Below the pieces are notes generated by a model. That model was not told where the DNA came from, did no database searches, and saw only the letters and a program-made list of their open reading frames with translations. The position numbers and the translations under genes are program-made. Below are positions 1-10,756 of a stretch of DNA of 64,000 bases, one piece after another. The first letter of the stretch is position 1, and each line of letters opens with the position of its first letter. The DNA comes from Bedellia somnulentella (lineage: Eukaryota; Arthropoda; Insecta; Lepidoptera; Bedelliidae): positions 8,115,695-8,179,694 of the forward strand of contig OY755190.1 of assembly GCA_963576735.1 (NCBI GenBank), given 5' to 3'.

Positions 1-252
1 TACTTTATTTATTTGCATTTACCTACGTTTATAAACGTTTGCGTTACATATTTTCTCTGCTGAACTTAAAAAAAAAAGACTTTAAATTTCGAAGCTCTGG
101 TTAAATATGGGTTGCTAATTGAAATATATACATGAAACATATCATAATTAGCAATCACATTTATCACCTCGATTTCAAGATCTATCAAATACGTCACATA
201 TATTTGTATAATCATTCCACAAATCAGTTTTAGTAACCACCAATATTCTAAT

Positions 253-440
253 TAAATTTACTCCAACACTAAGTCTGAGCAACATTATCTTCCAAACAGA
301 CATCAATCAAACTATCTCCATTGTGTAATCATTTAATCTTCGAAACTTAGAGATAACGTTCCCTCGGATTACTTAGTCTGAGGTCTAAGGTTTTGTATAT
401 TAATTTGATTATAATTTAAGCTTATTGTTAGTAAAAATAC
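253..440. repeat. Unnamed dispersed repeat, copy 1
   Basis: About 185 bp that recurs at 3141-3335 with few differences, beginning TTAAATTTACTCC in both. It is cut at its right end by a short RTE-derived element. A 35 bp phrase just upstream (about 218-252) recurs at about 1128-1163. No coding potential seen; family not recognised. Confidence 0.7.
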
Positions 441-685
441 ATCCATAGACTTACGGCTACCAATCGGCTATAAAAGGGGTAGCCAGAGTTAAGGAATTAG
501 AAATTCCTTACCCACTTTTGGAAATTTGAGTGGGGAAAAAAAGGTAAAATAAAAGCTTTTTGTTGGCGGGTCTCTAGCCACATGTCCCAAAAATCACTTA
601 AAAAGCCCCAATACCCTTAGTCACATCTTACGTTCACTCATGGTAAGTAATGGGATAGTGCTATTTTAAGCTGACACTACACAGC
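441..685 (-). mobile_element. Short RTE-derived element, near full length
   Basis: Minus-strand copy of the ~245 bp family whose 5' end reads GCTGTGTAGTGTCGGCTTAG and whose 3' end reads GCCGTGAGTATATGTATG. All the family landmarks are present: the CACTACCCCA block, GGGCGATG, CCAAAAGTGG and the GGCTACCCC 3' block. It is non-coding and presumably moved in trans by the RTE machinery (compare 56103-59496). Confidence 0.8.
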
Positions 686-792
686 TGTTTCTTAGTCTTG
701 GATGTTATTTATATGTGTAATATATCATCTTATAATCTTTGAGTAAGTATCCCATACTACAAGTTGTAATTAGTTTGGGGTTAACTAATGTT

Positions 793-1125
793 TTGCATTT
801 GGTTTACATCCAAAATACCAAAACACTACCTTAACTCCGGTTTTTTATATTTATATTCCAGGGAGCGTTGTAATAGATATAAAGAACGTTGAGGAATTTT
901 AAGTGATTGTTGGGCGATGCAGTTGGAGACCCATTAAACTACCTTTTCACCATTCAACTTCCAAAACTGGATAATACTAATTACTATCTCTGAAGCTGTG
1001 GCTACCCTTTTTTGGGATTTATAACCGTTAGTATGTACCTACTGATGAATGATTGATAGATGAATTTTATATATTCCTTTTTGTAGTAGTTATATCAGTC
1101 AATTGCATCAATTTTCAAATTTCTA
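793..1125 (-). mobile_element. Fragment of the non-autonomous Helitron-like family
   Basis: Collinear with 4630-4975 and, in reverse, with 20160-20520. The shared landmarks are GGTTTACATCCAAAATACC, the embedded piece of short RTE-derived element and the TTGATAGATGAATTTTATAT stretch. The terminal CTAG end is missing. Confidence 0.65.
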
Positions 1126-1159
1126 GACACAAATCAGTTTTAGTACCCACCAATATTCT

Positions 1160-1690
1160 AATTGCAAGACGCACGGCAGTGCGTCAAGCCAAGCCAAGGC
1201 GGCGAGCGCGCACCGTATGTGTATATTACACGAACCATTTGGAGCGACTTTTTACACCATCATAACTCAAAATCTAATCAACATAAACCAACCAAATTTG
1301 GCTCATTTGTTGATATCAAGGATACAAACTAGAAGCCTAATTTCCATAAATACATAACAAAGGGTTATTAAGATATAAACGTCCAAAAATCGCGATTTTT
1401 TTAGTGACTCACTGACATATAGATCAAAAAGCTAACCCACTTCCAGATATCCCAGGAAGTTGAAATTCGGCATCCAGGTCGGTGATCAAATATTAACAAA
1501 GGAAAAAATCTGAAAACGGAGAATTTTTAAGATTTTTCAATATTTCCCTCACAAGAACATTTTGTATAGAAATCATAATAAATTCCATGATGTTTACGCC
1601 TGATCCGCGTGTATAGGCAATCCGCAGGCGCGGCGGCGCGGAGATCGCTGGCGGGAGAACGCACTACGCAACCAACCACCGTCGACTTAA
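1160..1690. other. GC-edged segment, unidentified
   Basis: An AT-rich core lies between two GC-rich edges (about 1166-1215 and 1605-1685). The left edge contains a perfect 7 bp hairpin, GACGCAC-GGCA-GTGCGTC, at 1168-1185. A 70-codon plus-strand frame at 1053-1265 crosses the junction with the Helitron fragment and looks spurious. It resembles an old mobile element, but I cannot name one. Confidence 0.3.
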
Positions 1691-2284
1691 CATACATATT
1701 GTAAATGTAATAACTGTCTTATTTAAAAGTAAATGTATTATTGGCAAGTCTTCGTCTTTATTATTCCTTGCCTTAACACATGATGAAATGTTGTTGACGC
1801 TAATATAAAACTCCGTTCTGAATAGGTTTAGGTATGCTATGCATACTTACTTGATCATTCATTAAACTTCGACGCTAAAGTTATTTGCAATTACAAAAAC
1901 TCAAACTATGAGTATAGGTACTAACTGCACTAGCACAGCCCGGTTGGTTGCGAACAATAGCAATACATTTCTTCAATATATAAAAACTCAGATTCGATTC
2001 CTGTCGTACTAATTAATAGGTATCATAACACCTAGTACCTATCTCATGTCAGCAGTACGGCGACCACTGTATGAGTCATACAGTATGAGTATGACACAAC
2101 ATCGGATAGCGTTTTCATAATACATAGATACCTACTAATCATTAAACCTAAGGAAATTAAATAAAATGATTTGATTTTGTGTAATGTCAGCGCTCATAAT
2201 CATATTTAATTACATAATACTATTTATGATTGTAATAATGATAATTACATATATGAAATAACATAAACTAACTTAAACTTAGTC

Positions 2285-2530
2285 GCTACCACGTCGCTAC
2301 AAGCGTGGGGCCACAGGAGATCACAGGGTAAGACGCGCGGGGTGAGAGGCAGGGGCGGGGCATGACGGGATCTGCGAACGTATCAAAGCGAGCGCCAGCC
2401 GCGCTCATACGCGCGAGCGACCCCATGCTGTTCGGTTGTCTAGCGAAATTCCGCCTATAAGGTTGAGTTTTAAGCTTCGTCGTCGTATGAGTTACAGCTG
2501 GTAACGGTGTTGTAAATTCTGCTTTTTTTC
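2285..2530. other. GC- and CpG-rich island in AT-rich surroundings
   Basis: CpG-rich run (2300-2450) with GGGGCGGGG-like tracts, then CCTATAAGG and CTGGTAACGG. It could be a promoter with a non-coding first exon or a fragment of a GC-rich repeat. No reading frame supports a gene. The flanks (1690-2284 and 2530-2690) show nothing recognisable. Confidence 0.2.
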
Positions 2531-2690
2531 TTGCTGATTGTTTTTAGATTGGGTTGTTTGTAGGTTTGTTTCTTTTGCCAAATTCATTGATTTGTTTGAT
2601 TAAAATAGTAGATAGATAGTAAGGTAGGTAGGTAAAATCAAACGCAGAAAAAAAAATACCAACTTATTTCTTAACAAAAAGTAATGATAT

Positions 2691-3140
2691 CCCACCAAAA
2701 ACATTTTAAATGTAAAAAATGTTAGCCAAGCAAATACAATACAAAAATTTATAATATGTTAACTAAAAGACTTCGCAGACAAAAGGATTGATATCTGAAT
2801 GGTTGCCAAGCACTGCAGATAATCCTGAAATACAAAGTAGATAACAAGTTAAATTAAAGTTTTCATTTAATTTGGCTAGTTTTCACCACAAAATCAAATT
2901 AAAATGTACCTAGCAGATAAGTTGATTATCATGATAACTCGTATGTGGAAACGAGCCAAGTTAAATCAAAACTTTAATTTAACTTGTTATCTACTTTGTA
3001 TTTCAGGATTATCTGCAGTGCTTGGCAACCATTCAGATATCAATCCTTTTGTCTGCGAAGTCTTTTAGTTAACATATTATAAATTTTTGTATTGTATTTG
3101 CTTGGCTAACATTTTTTACATTTAAAATGTTTTTGGTGGG
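2691..3140. mobile_element. 450 bp foldback element, piggyBac-like ends
   Basis: Two near-identical inverted arms of about 185 bp (2691-2876 and 2955-3140) enclose a ~78 bp spacer. The ends are CCCACC and GGTGGG. The right flank begins TTAA, the target site of piggyBac-type elements, and that flank (3141 on) matches an uninterrupted repeat copy at 253. The left flank (GATAT) is not TTAA and does not match the expected sequence, so one side has been rearranged. It is non-coding, hence a MITE-type derivative. The piggyBac assignment rests only on CCC...GGG and TTAA. Confidence 0.6.
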
Positions 3141-3335
3141 TTAAATTTACTCCAACACTAAGTCTGAGCAACATTATCGTCCAAACAGACATCAATCAAA
3201 CTATCTTCATTGTGTAATCATTTAATCTTCGAAACTTAGAGATAACGTTCCCTCGAATTACTTAGTCTGAAATTTAGTCTCAGGTTTTGGATATTCATTT
3301 GATTATAATTTAAGCTCATTCTTTTGTAAAAATGA
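3141..3335. repeat. Unnamed dispersed repeat, copy 2
   Basis: Second copy of the repeat at 253-440, starting exactly at the right edge of the foldback element. A 62-codon minus-strand frame here (3236-3424) has no counterpart in copy 1 and is not a gene. Confidence 0.65.
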
Positions 3336-4597
3336 GGGTTAATTTTGACTTCGTACCCAATGATGTGACTAAGGGTGTCGAGACTTTTTACATCACCAAA
3401 ATTCCTTATTCTACTTTTTTTCATTTATGACTATAGTTTTTTGTTAGTGTTCTAGTACCTTTCAAAGAAAACATACTTTATTTTTAAATAAGATTCTTTA
3501 TGTAATAAACATATTTATGCGCTTATTTGAACATACGTAAATTGCGAAAATCCCAAGGTGTATGTTGAATAGAATTAATCAGAATTTCAGTCAGAATGTT
3601 GCACAAGAACAATGTCAACTTGAAGAATCTACTAAAAGGATTATCGTTTAGCTCCTCCGCTTCACACTAAACTCACCTTTACGACTCAAGAGAAAGGAAA
3701 CAAATTGGTATCACAATAATTATCTTGCATTTCTGTAGTATGCTACATCGATATTCGCATTTTATAGAGTGCGAATGACGTTACACCTGTGGGATAGTGG
3801 AGCTTTCAGATTATTCTACTCCACACAAAGGCTCGTGCCATAAGTCGCTTAAATTTATTTTTGTTTGAGCAAAATTGACTATTTATGATAAGTGATATCT
3901 TTAGAGAATCTTCTCATACTACTACACATTTACATCTCTGAAAATTGGTCACGTCATACATTAAAAGTGCAAGTGGTAGGAAGAACGTGATGAGCGTTAT
4001 ATTATTCACAGCGCATTAGATTCTTTGTGTCTAGAAAAATGGGCTATCATTCTACTGTATAAATTTATAATATGTATATTGTGTATGACTTATACACAAC
4101 ATGGTACTTAGAATACGCTGGAGGACGTACAGTGTAAAAAACTAAATTAGACTTACTTTGCTTATCCCACTACGCGTTCATTTCTTAGTTGTTACCGTTC
4201 TCTTTATACCATTTCGTATATTACCACATTGTAGTATTGCTTATTTTATTCTAAACAATCAAATGGGACCATTATTTAATAAAACAGGTACAGATTTTCA
4301 AATGGTCACTGTATAAAAAGCTACAAGTGTGTAAGTAATCATCGTAAATCTCATTTATATAAAAATTGAAAAAATCAAAACTCACTCATCACAATAATAG
4401 TAAAAGCTGAGATAAGTTAATGCTTGGCATTGATTTTTCCGAAGTTTGGTGGAAAGAATAAGAGACAGAGATTACTAGTAGTTCGTAGCAAACTTGTAAA
4501 TAAAATAATTAAAAACATTAAAAGGACAAGGCTGATGGACAGAAATTGGACATCCACCACCAATAGGCCAAAATTTTAAAATAAATCTTTATCAAGC
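3336..4597. other. No recognisable feature
   Basis: AT-rich, no open frame of note, no tandem repeat and no family that I recognise. Confidence 0.5.
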
Positions 4598-5693
4598 ACT
4601 AGCTTTTTGCCCGCGACAACGTCCGCGTGGACTACATTTTCTGCATCCGGTTTACATCCAAAATACCAAAACACAATATAACTTCTGTTTTTTTTTATAT
4701 TTATATTCCCGCGCGCGTTGTAATAGATATAAAGCACATTGAGGCTTTTTAAGTGATTATTGGTAAGTGGTTGGTGATTAGTCATATTACTACCTTTTCG
4801 CCATTCAACTTCCAAAAGTGGATACATAATTAACATCTCTGAAGCTGTGGCTACCCTTTTTTGGGATTTATAGCCGTTAGTATGTACCTACTGATGAATG
4901 ATTGATAGATGAATTTTATATATTTATTTATTTTGTAGTGGTTATATCAGTCAATCGCATCAAGTTTCATATTTCTAGATACGGAATTGTCAAAAGTTTG
5001 TGTACTATATTTCAATCCCTTAGGGAGTGAGTTCCAAAAAAACTTTTAAATTGTTCATAAGAATCATGAAACAAACCGTTTTGTACCAAGTTTCTATCAT
5101 CAAACATGAGAATATCTTTAGTAAGTATGGATAGCAGTTTGGCGCTGCGGTGTCGGCCTGGTGCTGCCCCCTACACTGACCGTTGGTGATATGTGAAAGA
5201 TTGCAGCCAATCATTCATAGATGGCGGTTTTAAATTAAAATTGAGATATGCATTCTGAGGCTTAAACAGAATATTAATTTATGCGTAAGTATAGCATAAT
5301 ATGTCTATGGGATATTAGTTTAAAAATAGTTAATAAAAGTAATAAACACATTCTCAGACCCACCAAATGAATTCATACAATATACTTTCAATTATCTTTG
5401 TTCATACATATTCACATAGTCGAATGTGAAATATTAACCAAACGGTATACCGCTGCGTCACGAAGACGTCAGTGTTGACTTCAAATTTTTGATAAGCTAT
5501 ATATCTAGTAGTCATACTATTGACTAACAATTAAATGGACATTTATTTTGATGAAAATGGATGAAACCCTTATTTTTCCAAAAATACTATTAATCAAAGG
5601 TCTGATAAAGTCGTTTGATGAAAAAATTTATCGTGTAAATATGGGGAGCCATATCAAAGTTATGTTTTTTTGATGCACCTGTGGGAACCCTTG

Positions 5694-5954
5694 TGTAGGG
5701 GTTGTGGTACGACAAATCGAATTAAAATCCAAATCGCCTTTAGAACTTTATTATGAACTAATAAAAGATACAGATAGTGACAGAATATAGACTAGACTTT
5801 GAAAAATAGGCAAGGTGTATGTGCGCGTAGACGTTTCGTGAGCGACTGCCTGGGCTGGGCTGGGGCCCGGAGTCACTGCCCCCCGCGCGCCCGCTCACGC
5901 TCTCGCCTCCGCTGCCGCTCGAACTCTCGCTCGCCGCCGCCGCCGCCGTTAACA
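5694..5954 (-). repeat. 3' LTR of the BEL/Pao element
   Basis: 261 bp, GC-rich in its distal half, with GCC-rich runs (5915-5948). It aligns end to end with the LTR at 8201-8458. About a dozen substitutions and small indels separate the two, concentrated near 5770-5800. Confidence 0.85.
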
Positions 5955-5968
5955 TTCTCCACCCCAGT
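5955..5968 (-). other. Polypurine tract
   Basis: On the coding strand GGGGTGGAGAA immediately precedes the 3' LTR, the expected place for the plus-strand primer. Confidence 0.55.
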
Positions 5969-5973
5969 GCTGG

Positions 5974-8172
5974 CTAACAGCACTCATCACCATCAGCGAT
6001 GGGTATACGGACGATGCGTGCCGCTGACCTTACAAGTAGACCCGTCTTGGTTTTTATTTTTACCGCACGTACTCTACCATCCTTTCCCGGCATCACCTCG
6101 GCTATCAGGCCTCGCGGCCAGACATTACGGGTTCCATTTGGGTCGGCAATGAAAACAAGGCAATGGGAGACCACTTGCAAAGGCCTATGATCTTGATTCC
6201 ACTTTCTACGTGGCAGTAAGTCGGGTAAAACTTCCTTTACCCACCTCTTCCAATATAGGTCAGCCAGTTGTTGGGCTATTCTCCATTGTCTTCTTAAATA
6301 AAAATCGGAGTCGTTGTATAAGCCCAGATGTGGTAGATTTGACGATAAGCCGATGAGGAAGTGGTTAGGATTCAGCATTTCAGTGCTCCCCGGTTCTATT
6401 GATACATGAGTCACATGCTCCAACTGGTCTTCATTTACTTGTAAGTTATTTATATGGAGCGGCCATTCACTTTCATCTTTCATTAAAAATTCCGGTCCAT
6501 TGATCCATTCTTTAGGTAATGTTGGTCGGTAAAGTGACTCTTTGGTGGCTAAATCAGCGACATTAAGCTTCGATGGAACATATCTCCACTCATCCTTACT
6601 AGTTCGCTCGTCGATTTCGCCAAGACGGTGCGTGACATAAACTTTATAGTTCCGCGCGTCATTCTTTATCCAGTGCAGCGCAGTGGATGAATCACTCCAA
6701 AAGCATCTACGCTGCGGTTTAATTCTATGCTCGTTAATAATAGTTTCAGATAAGTGAGCAGCAAGAACAGCTGATTCTAGTTCCCTACGGGGAATAGACG
6801 TTATTTTCATTGAAGCGACGCGGCATTTGCTGGCTATAAACGTCTGATAGGTATTGTTTTCGTCGCCCCACCTCCAGTATGCGACTGCGCAAATGATCTT
6901 ATTCGACGCATCACAAAATACGTGTAGTTGCAGGTTATCATAACAAACCGGTATGAGTGAGGGCGCCGCGCCGCCGCCGCCGTTGCCGTAGCTCTCGCTG
7001 ATAAGGGATGTGGCCGTCTCGCTCGCTCCCGCGGTGCGCGTGAAGGTCGCGCTCGCACATGCAGCGGCTCGGTAGTATCTAGGTAACTTCACGCTATTCA
7101 TTGATTTTAATTGATTAATCCATTTCAGACATTTTTCGTAAATAATATTTGGTATAGGGTTTCGCTCGCTCCCTCGGTATGGTGTTTCGATTTTGAACTT
7201 TACAGCACTGTCCCCGAGGGCCTCTTGTGGAATGTCATTAAGCACAGTTTTGTTGTTGCTATGCCAATATCGCATATTAAAGTTACCTTGTTTATGTATA
7301 TAGGAGACCATGACGCATTGCTCGTTCTTCCAAGGTAAGCCAACGTGCCACTGACCATCGATAATTTCAGAAGTTTGTTCCAGGTGATCCTGGGCCCGTA
7401 CGTCTTCTGAGTTCTGCCTGGGTTTAGCAGATACTCCCATAGGTTCGATAGAGAAGTAGCGGCGGACATCACCATGTAGCTCTTGGAGAAGTTTATTATT
7501 TTCCAAATGTGCGTCTTGGCCGTCGTAAGTTATGTTCACCGTCGAGTGTTGTTCTTCGCTGGGTGACGGGGTCGTGACTTCCTTCAGTGCACATGCCAGC
7601 TGATGAATTGAACCGTTGGTGCCGGCGGCTACTGCGGCCGGCGGGCACAGCGGGCCCGGGTTTGCATCCTGTTCGGGAGCTCGCTGCGTTTCCAATTCAT
7701 TTTGACTGTGCTCGACCCACCTCGCAATATCACTCCGTAAGGTAGATTTTTCATCCTCTTCCGTTGGTGGACTGTATTCCTCATCTAGTTCGGCGAGATC
7801 CGCCTGCAGTCGCTTGTCTATAAGTTCCATCTGGATGCGCGCCTTTGCCTCTGCTGCTTCAAGTTCCAGCTTCTTGCGACGTGCCTCGACAGAAGATGAC
7901 GTTTTTCTTGATCCAGCTTTACTACTTTTTCGAGAACGTTGGGGTAACGGTTGAGATGCATTCGGATTCGGTTGAATGATATTCAAATTCTCCGACTTTA
8001 CGACACTACCCTCATCCAAAAAAATAGTTTTGTCGTCTATCCTTTGTTCCATTTGAGGCGTTTCAACTAACTTGCGTTCATGTTCTGCTTTCTCGTCTTC
8101 CATCTTCTTTTCTAGTTCACGTTTAGTTACGCTGCGCGTGTTGACGGACATTTTTGAAGGCGTTCGGAACAT
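5974..8172 (-). CDS. Chimeric Gag-RNase H-DUF5641 polyprotein of the BEL/Pao element
   Basis: An open frame of about 732 codons. I chose the Met at 8172 because it lies just inside the 5' LTR and primer-binding site and starts a Lys/Glu-rich gag-like region; the frame is open further upstream through the LTR. In order: a charged, probably coiled-coil gag segment (about 8170-7480); a short segment resembling the start of a BEL reverse-transcriptase region (about 7460-7100, with an IDGQWHVGLPWK motif); a Ser/Ala/Gly-rich stretch (about 7080-6950); the Pao-type RNase H-like region with FCDAS and WSDSSTALHWI (about 6930-6540); and the DUF5641-type C-terminus with RRQWRIAQQLADLYWKRW (about 6360-5990). 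The zinc knuckle, protease, catalytic reverse transcriptase and integrase core are missing. At least two or three internal deletions have left the frame open. Confidence 0.7.
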   Translation of the reverse strand: MFRTPSKMSVNTRSVTKRELEKKMEDEKAEHERKLVETPQMEQRIDDKTIFLDEGSVVKSENLNIIQPNPNASQPLPQRSRKSSKAGSRKTSSSVEARRKKLELEAAEAKARIQMELIDKRLQADLAELDEEYSPPTEEDEKSTLRSDIARWVEHSQNELETQRAPEQDANPGPLCPPAAVAAGTNGSIHQLACALKEVTTPSPSEEQHSTVNITYDGQDAHLENNKLLQELHGDVRRYFSIEPMGVSAKPRQNSEDVRAQDHLEQTSEIIDGQWHVGLPWKNEQCVMVSYIHKQGNFNMRYWHSNNKTVLNDIPQEALGDSAVKFKIETPYRGSERNPIPNIIYEKCLKWINQLKSMNSVKLPRYYRAAACASATFTRTAGASETATSLISESYGNGGGGAAPSLIPVCYDNLQLHVFCDASNKIICAVAYWRWGDENNTYQTFIASKCRVASMKITSIPRRELESAVLAAHLSETIINEHRIKPQRRCFWSDSSTALHWIKNDARNYKVYVTHRLGEIDERTSKDEWRYVPSKLNVADLATKESLYRPTLPKEWINGPEFLMKDESEWPLHINNLQVNEDQLEHVTHVSIEPGSTEMLNPNHFLIGLSSNLPHLGLYNDSDFYLRRQWRIAQQLADLYWKRWVKEVLPDLLPRRKWNQDHRPLQVVSHCLVFIADPNGTRNVWPRGLIAEVMPGKDGRVRAVKIKTKTGLLVRSAARIVRIPIADGDECC

Positions 8173-8177
8173 AGCAG

Positions 8178-8197
8178 ATCCGGCTCGAAATGGACCA
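8178..8197 (-). other. tRNA primer-binding site
   Basis: Three bases inside the 5' LTR the coding strand reads TGGTCCATTTCGAGCCGGAT. From memory this resembles the complement of the 3' end of an insect tyrosine tRNA with two extra bases. The TGG start and the position are right; the tRNA identity is tentative. Confidence 0.5.
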
Positions 8198-8200
8198 CTT

Positions 8201-8458
8201 TGTAGGGGTTGTGGTACGACAAATCGAATTAAAATCCAAATCACCTTTAGAACTTTATTATGAACTAATAAATGATACAAATACTGACAGAAAATACTAG
8301 TATTTTGAAAAATAGGCAAGGTGTATGTGCGCGTAGACGTTTCGTGAGCGACTGCCTGGGCTGGGCTGGGGCCCGGAGTCACTGCCCCCCCGCGCGCCCG
8401 CTCACGCTCTCGCCTCCGCTGCCGCTCGAACTCTCGCTCGCCGCCGCCGCCGTTAACA
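8201..8458 (-). repeat. 5' LTR of the BEL/Pao element
   Basis: 258 bp direct partner of 5694-5954, ending exactly at the CCTTG duplication. Confidence 0.85.
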
Positions 8459-8650
8459 CCTTGCGAAATCCGGGATAAATGAAATCCTATATGTTGGCCA
8501 GGTGTATAAGCTACATTCACACCAAATTTGATTAAGACCCGTCAGGTAGAATTAACGTGATGACCGGACATACAGACAGAAATGCAGACAGAAAGACAGA
8601 CATTTTTTTCAAAAAGCGCAAGTTTGGCTTAAGTATCAAAAATTAAACAA

Positions 8651-9189
8651 ATACAGAAGAACAACAATTAAAAAAATTAAATTTACAGTTTTGCCTCGGT
8701 ACAGTCTTATTAATCCTAATAAAACGTGGATAAAAAAACTTCATACTATTATTTTAAAAAACACACTAAAACAATGTAAAATAGTTGGCTTAATTGTTTA
8801 GTATATTTGAAAAACTATATGCAGTCTCTAGCTAAATCACACGCTCATAGTCACATACCGAACTTCAGTATTAAACTCTATTACCAGTTCATAAAGTAGT
8901 TTCTCGTAGATACGTGCGCGTGAGTGGGGTACAAAGGGTGTTCTAAGTTAATTAGTCGCGTTGACATCGCTATGGAGCTCTCGTGGTAAGAACTAGAATG
9001 GAGTAGTTTTATGGATTAATCGGGGAGGGTTCTTTGCTCGGATATTTTTACTTATACCCTTTTTCGATGTTCGATACATGAGGAAAAACTTTTTGCTCTA
9101 TATTTCAGAAGCTAAAGATATATTTTTTTTGTGTTTTGTATATATACGCTAGAAAATATCATATTTATATATGAATACGCGAAGCATGC
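8651..9189. other. No recognisable feature
   Basis: AT-rich sequence without open frames or repeats that I can place. Confidence 0.5.
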
Positions 9190-9375
9190 ATACTTCTGTC
9201 GCTACTTTATACAATCCTTGGGAACCTCTCGGGCCTCATTAGCGTTCATCAATATTTTATTCCTTTTATTCTTCAGACTTTGGCCGCCTGCTTTTTTGAA
9301 CACATCCCTAATTAGGTCTGAATATGTTCTCCGAGGTCATCCTGCACTGAGATTACCATCCGCATTGGACTTATT
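9190..9375 (-). mobile_element. Degenerate RTE fragment
   Basis: Matches the 3' coding part of the full-length RTE (about 56170-56340) in the same orientation, with blocks such as CCTGC(T)TTTTTGAACAC and TGTTCTCCGAGGTC. The 109-codon plus-strand frame over it is a shadow. Confidence 0.6.
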
Positions 9376-9389
9376 TATTATTGTACATA

Positions 9390-9583
9390 TATATACTCAC
9401 GTCTGCAAAATTTGGAAGATGAAAGGGGACAAGAATATAGAAATAAAGTATCGTTGGTGATGGGTCTCCAACCGCATCGCCCAAAAACCACTTAAAAAGC
9501 CCCATACTTTAAGTTGCCTCTTACAAAACCCATGGGTAGAAAGGGGTAGTGACATTCTAAGCCACCACTAAACGGCACTATTA
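9390..9583 (-). mobile_element. Short RTE-derived element, partly deleted
   Basis: Contains GATGGGTCTCCAACCGCATC, AAAAAGCCCC and GGGGTAGTG...TTCTAAGCC. The 3' third is shortened. Confidence 0.65.
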
Positions 9584-10317
9584 TTATCTTATTTAATTTT
9601 AACCATCACTTTCCCAAATTTGTTATTTCAATAATTTTGTGGTTATAATTTGCACATTACAACACAAATCAATTTAACTGCCATGAAAATGCATACGTAA
9701 TAAAAATATTTTTTACGTTCCGCTTAATGTCTCGCCGTACAATCAATAAAACAAATGAAACAGAAATATTTCTGAGGTTCTAAAACACTTCCTTCTCTTT
9801 CTTGTTCCTTCGTTAAGGAGAGATAAAACACAAACTGAAATCACTTGAAGCTAATATAAAATAAAATCCAGTATGTATTTACAGCTGCCATGCCGAAGTA
9901 TTGCGACATTTATAACCCAATTTAGCTGATCTTCCTCACCGCCCCTTACTCATATAAAACTTAACATAAACGAGGGTTAGAGACGAAAGAGTGTAGCTCA
10001 ACCTTATTGGTTTTTTAATGTCAGCATTTTTTACACGAAGTATTGTTGAATGTTGGATAAGTGATTGGAACCGAGGTCACGCGGTTGCAGACGTCTGGAT
10101 GTCATTGTGTCACGGCTAATTTGGAGATGCGTGACATAGACAATTTTTATTATTTACGCTCTGAACTTTTGTAATTCGATTTGACGGGTCACCAGAATTT
10201 TTATGGTTTTGTTTGTTTCTATGAAATGTAATATTGAGAATGAACTAAACCTCATATGGTCTCAGTTAAGTTCCAAAAAGAGGTAGGCAGTGCTTAATTG
10301 AGCATATGATTTTCTAC
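9584..10317. other. No recognisable feature
   Basis: No open frames or placed repeats. TTCGATTTGACGGGTCACC near 10180 is unassigned. Confidence 0.45.
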
Positions 10318-10452
10318 CTAATTTTGGAAGTTGAGAGTCACTGATATTTTTAGACATACGGCTAAATAATCATTTAAAAGCCCACCCTTTTTTGCCTCTA
10401 ATGATACCCAATGGAACTAAACGAGTGCTATTCTAAGCTGTCAATACAGTAT
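10318..10452 (-). mobile_element. Short RTE-derived element, highly degenerate
   Basis: Keeps TTTTGGAAGTTGAG, AAAAGCCC and GTGCTATTCTAAGCTG in order. Confidence 0.5.
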
Positions 10453-10574
10453 TAAATCTACACAGGAAATTTTTATACTATTTTAAATATGAATTATTTT
10501 ATATTGAACTAAATTGTCTAGTGCTATTTTAAGCCGACACGATTATACTGTTTTGTTCATGATCTATACTTCAA

Positions 10575-10670
10575 ATGGCAGAACGACGGGGGCGTATACC
10601 CGGAGGTCGTGGATTCGATTCACGCTGGTGTCGAAATTTTTATTTCCTTTATTTATTAGCAATACGATAT
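10575..10670 (+). repeat. Fragment of the tRNA-like/inverted-end repeat
   Basis: Contains the anticodon-arm and T-arm portion (GGCGTATACCC, ATTCGATTCAC) and the following TTTATTTCCTTTATTTATTAG, but lacks the 5' half of the cloverleaf. Confidence 0.6.
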
Positions 10671-10756
10671 AGTTATGAATTTAAAATCGGATGATTGTAC
10701 AAGAATTCAAGAACTATATTGTTCAAAGAGACTAAAGAAACAAAAGCTAACTTAAT

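Larger units (their letters stand above)
5694..8458 (-). mobile_element. Internally deleted BEL/Pao-type LTR retrotransposon
   Basis: 2765 bp flanked by a perfect 5 bp target-site duplication, CCTTG (5689-5693 and 8459-8463). It has two direct LTRs beginning TGTAGGGG and ending GTTAACA as read on the plus strand. A primer-binding site and a polypurine tract lie just inside the LTRs. The internal part encodes one open frame that joins gag-like, RNase H-like and C-terminal domains. Protease, the reverse-transcriptase catalytic core and the integrase core are absent, so it cannot be autonomous. Confidence 0.85.
4599..8650 (-). mobile_element. Non-autonomous Helitron-like element, split by a BEL/Pao insertion
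   Basis: Read on the minus strand it ends GCGGGCAAAAAGCTAG|T, the hairpin-plus-CTAG terminus of lepidopteran Helitrons (CTAG at 4602-4599). It is collinear in reverse with 18213-20543, including the CTGT-repeat end (about 8560-8600) and an embedded piece of the short RTE-derived family (about 4735-4880). The element is interrupted at 5694-8458 by an LTR retrotransposon. The tRNA-like B box present in the 18.6 kb copy is missing here. No coding capacity of its own. Confidence 0.7.

Noticed and set aside
8173..8520. N-terminal extension of the BEL frame up to 8520
   Set aside because: It runs through the 5' LTR and into the flanking Helitron-like sequence, so it is not part of the element's protein.
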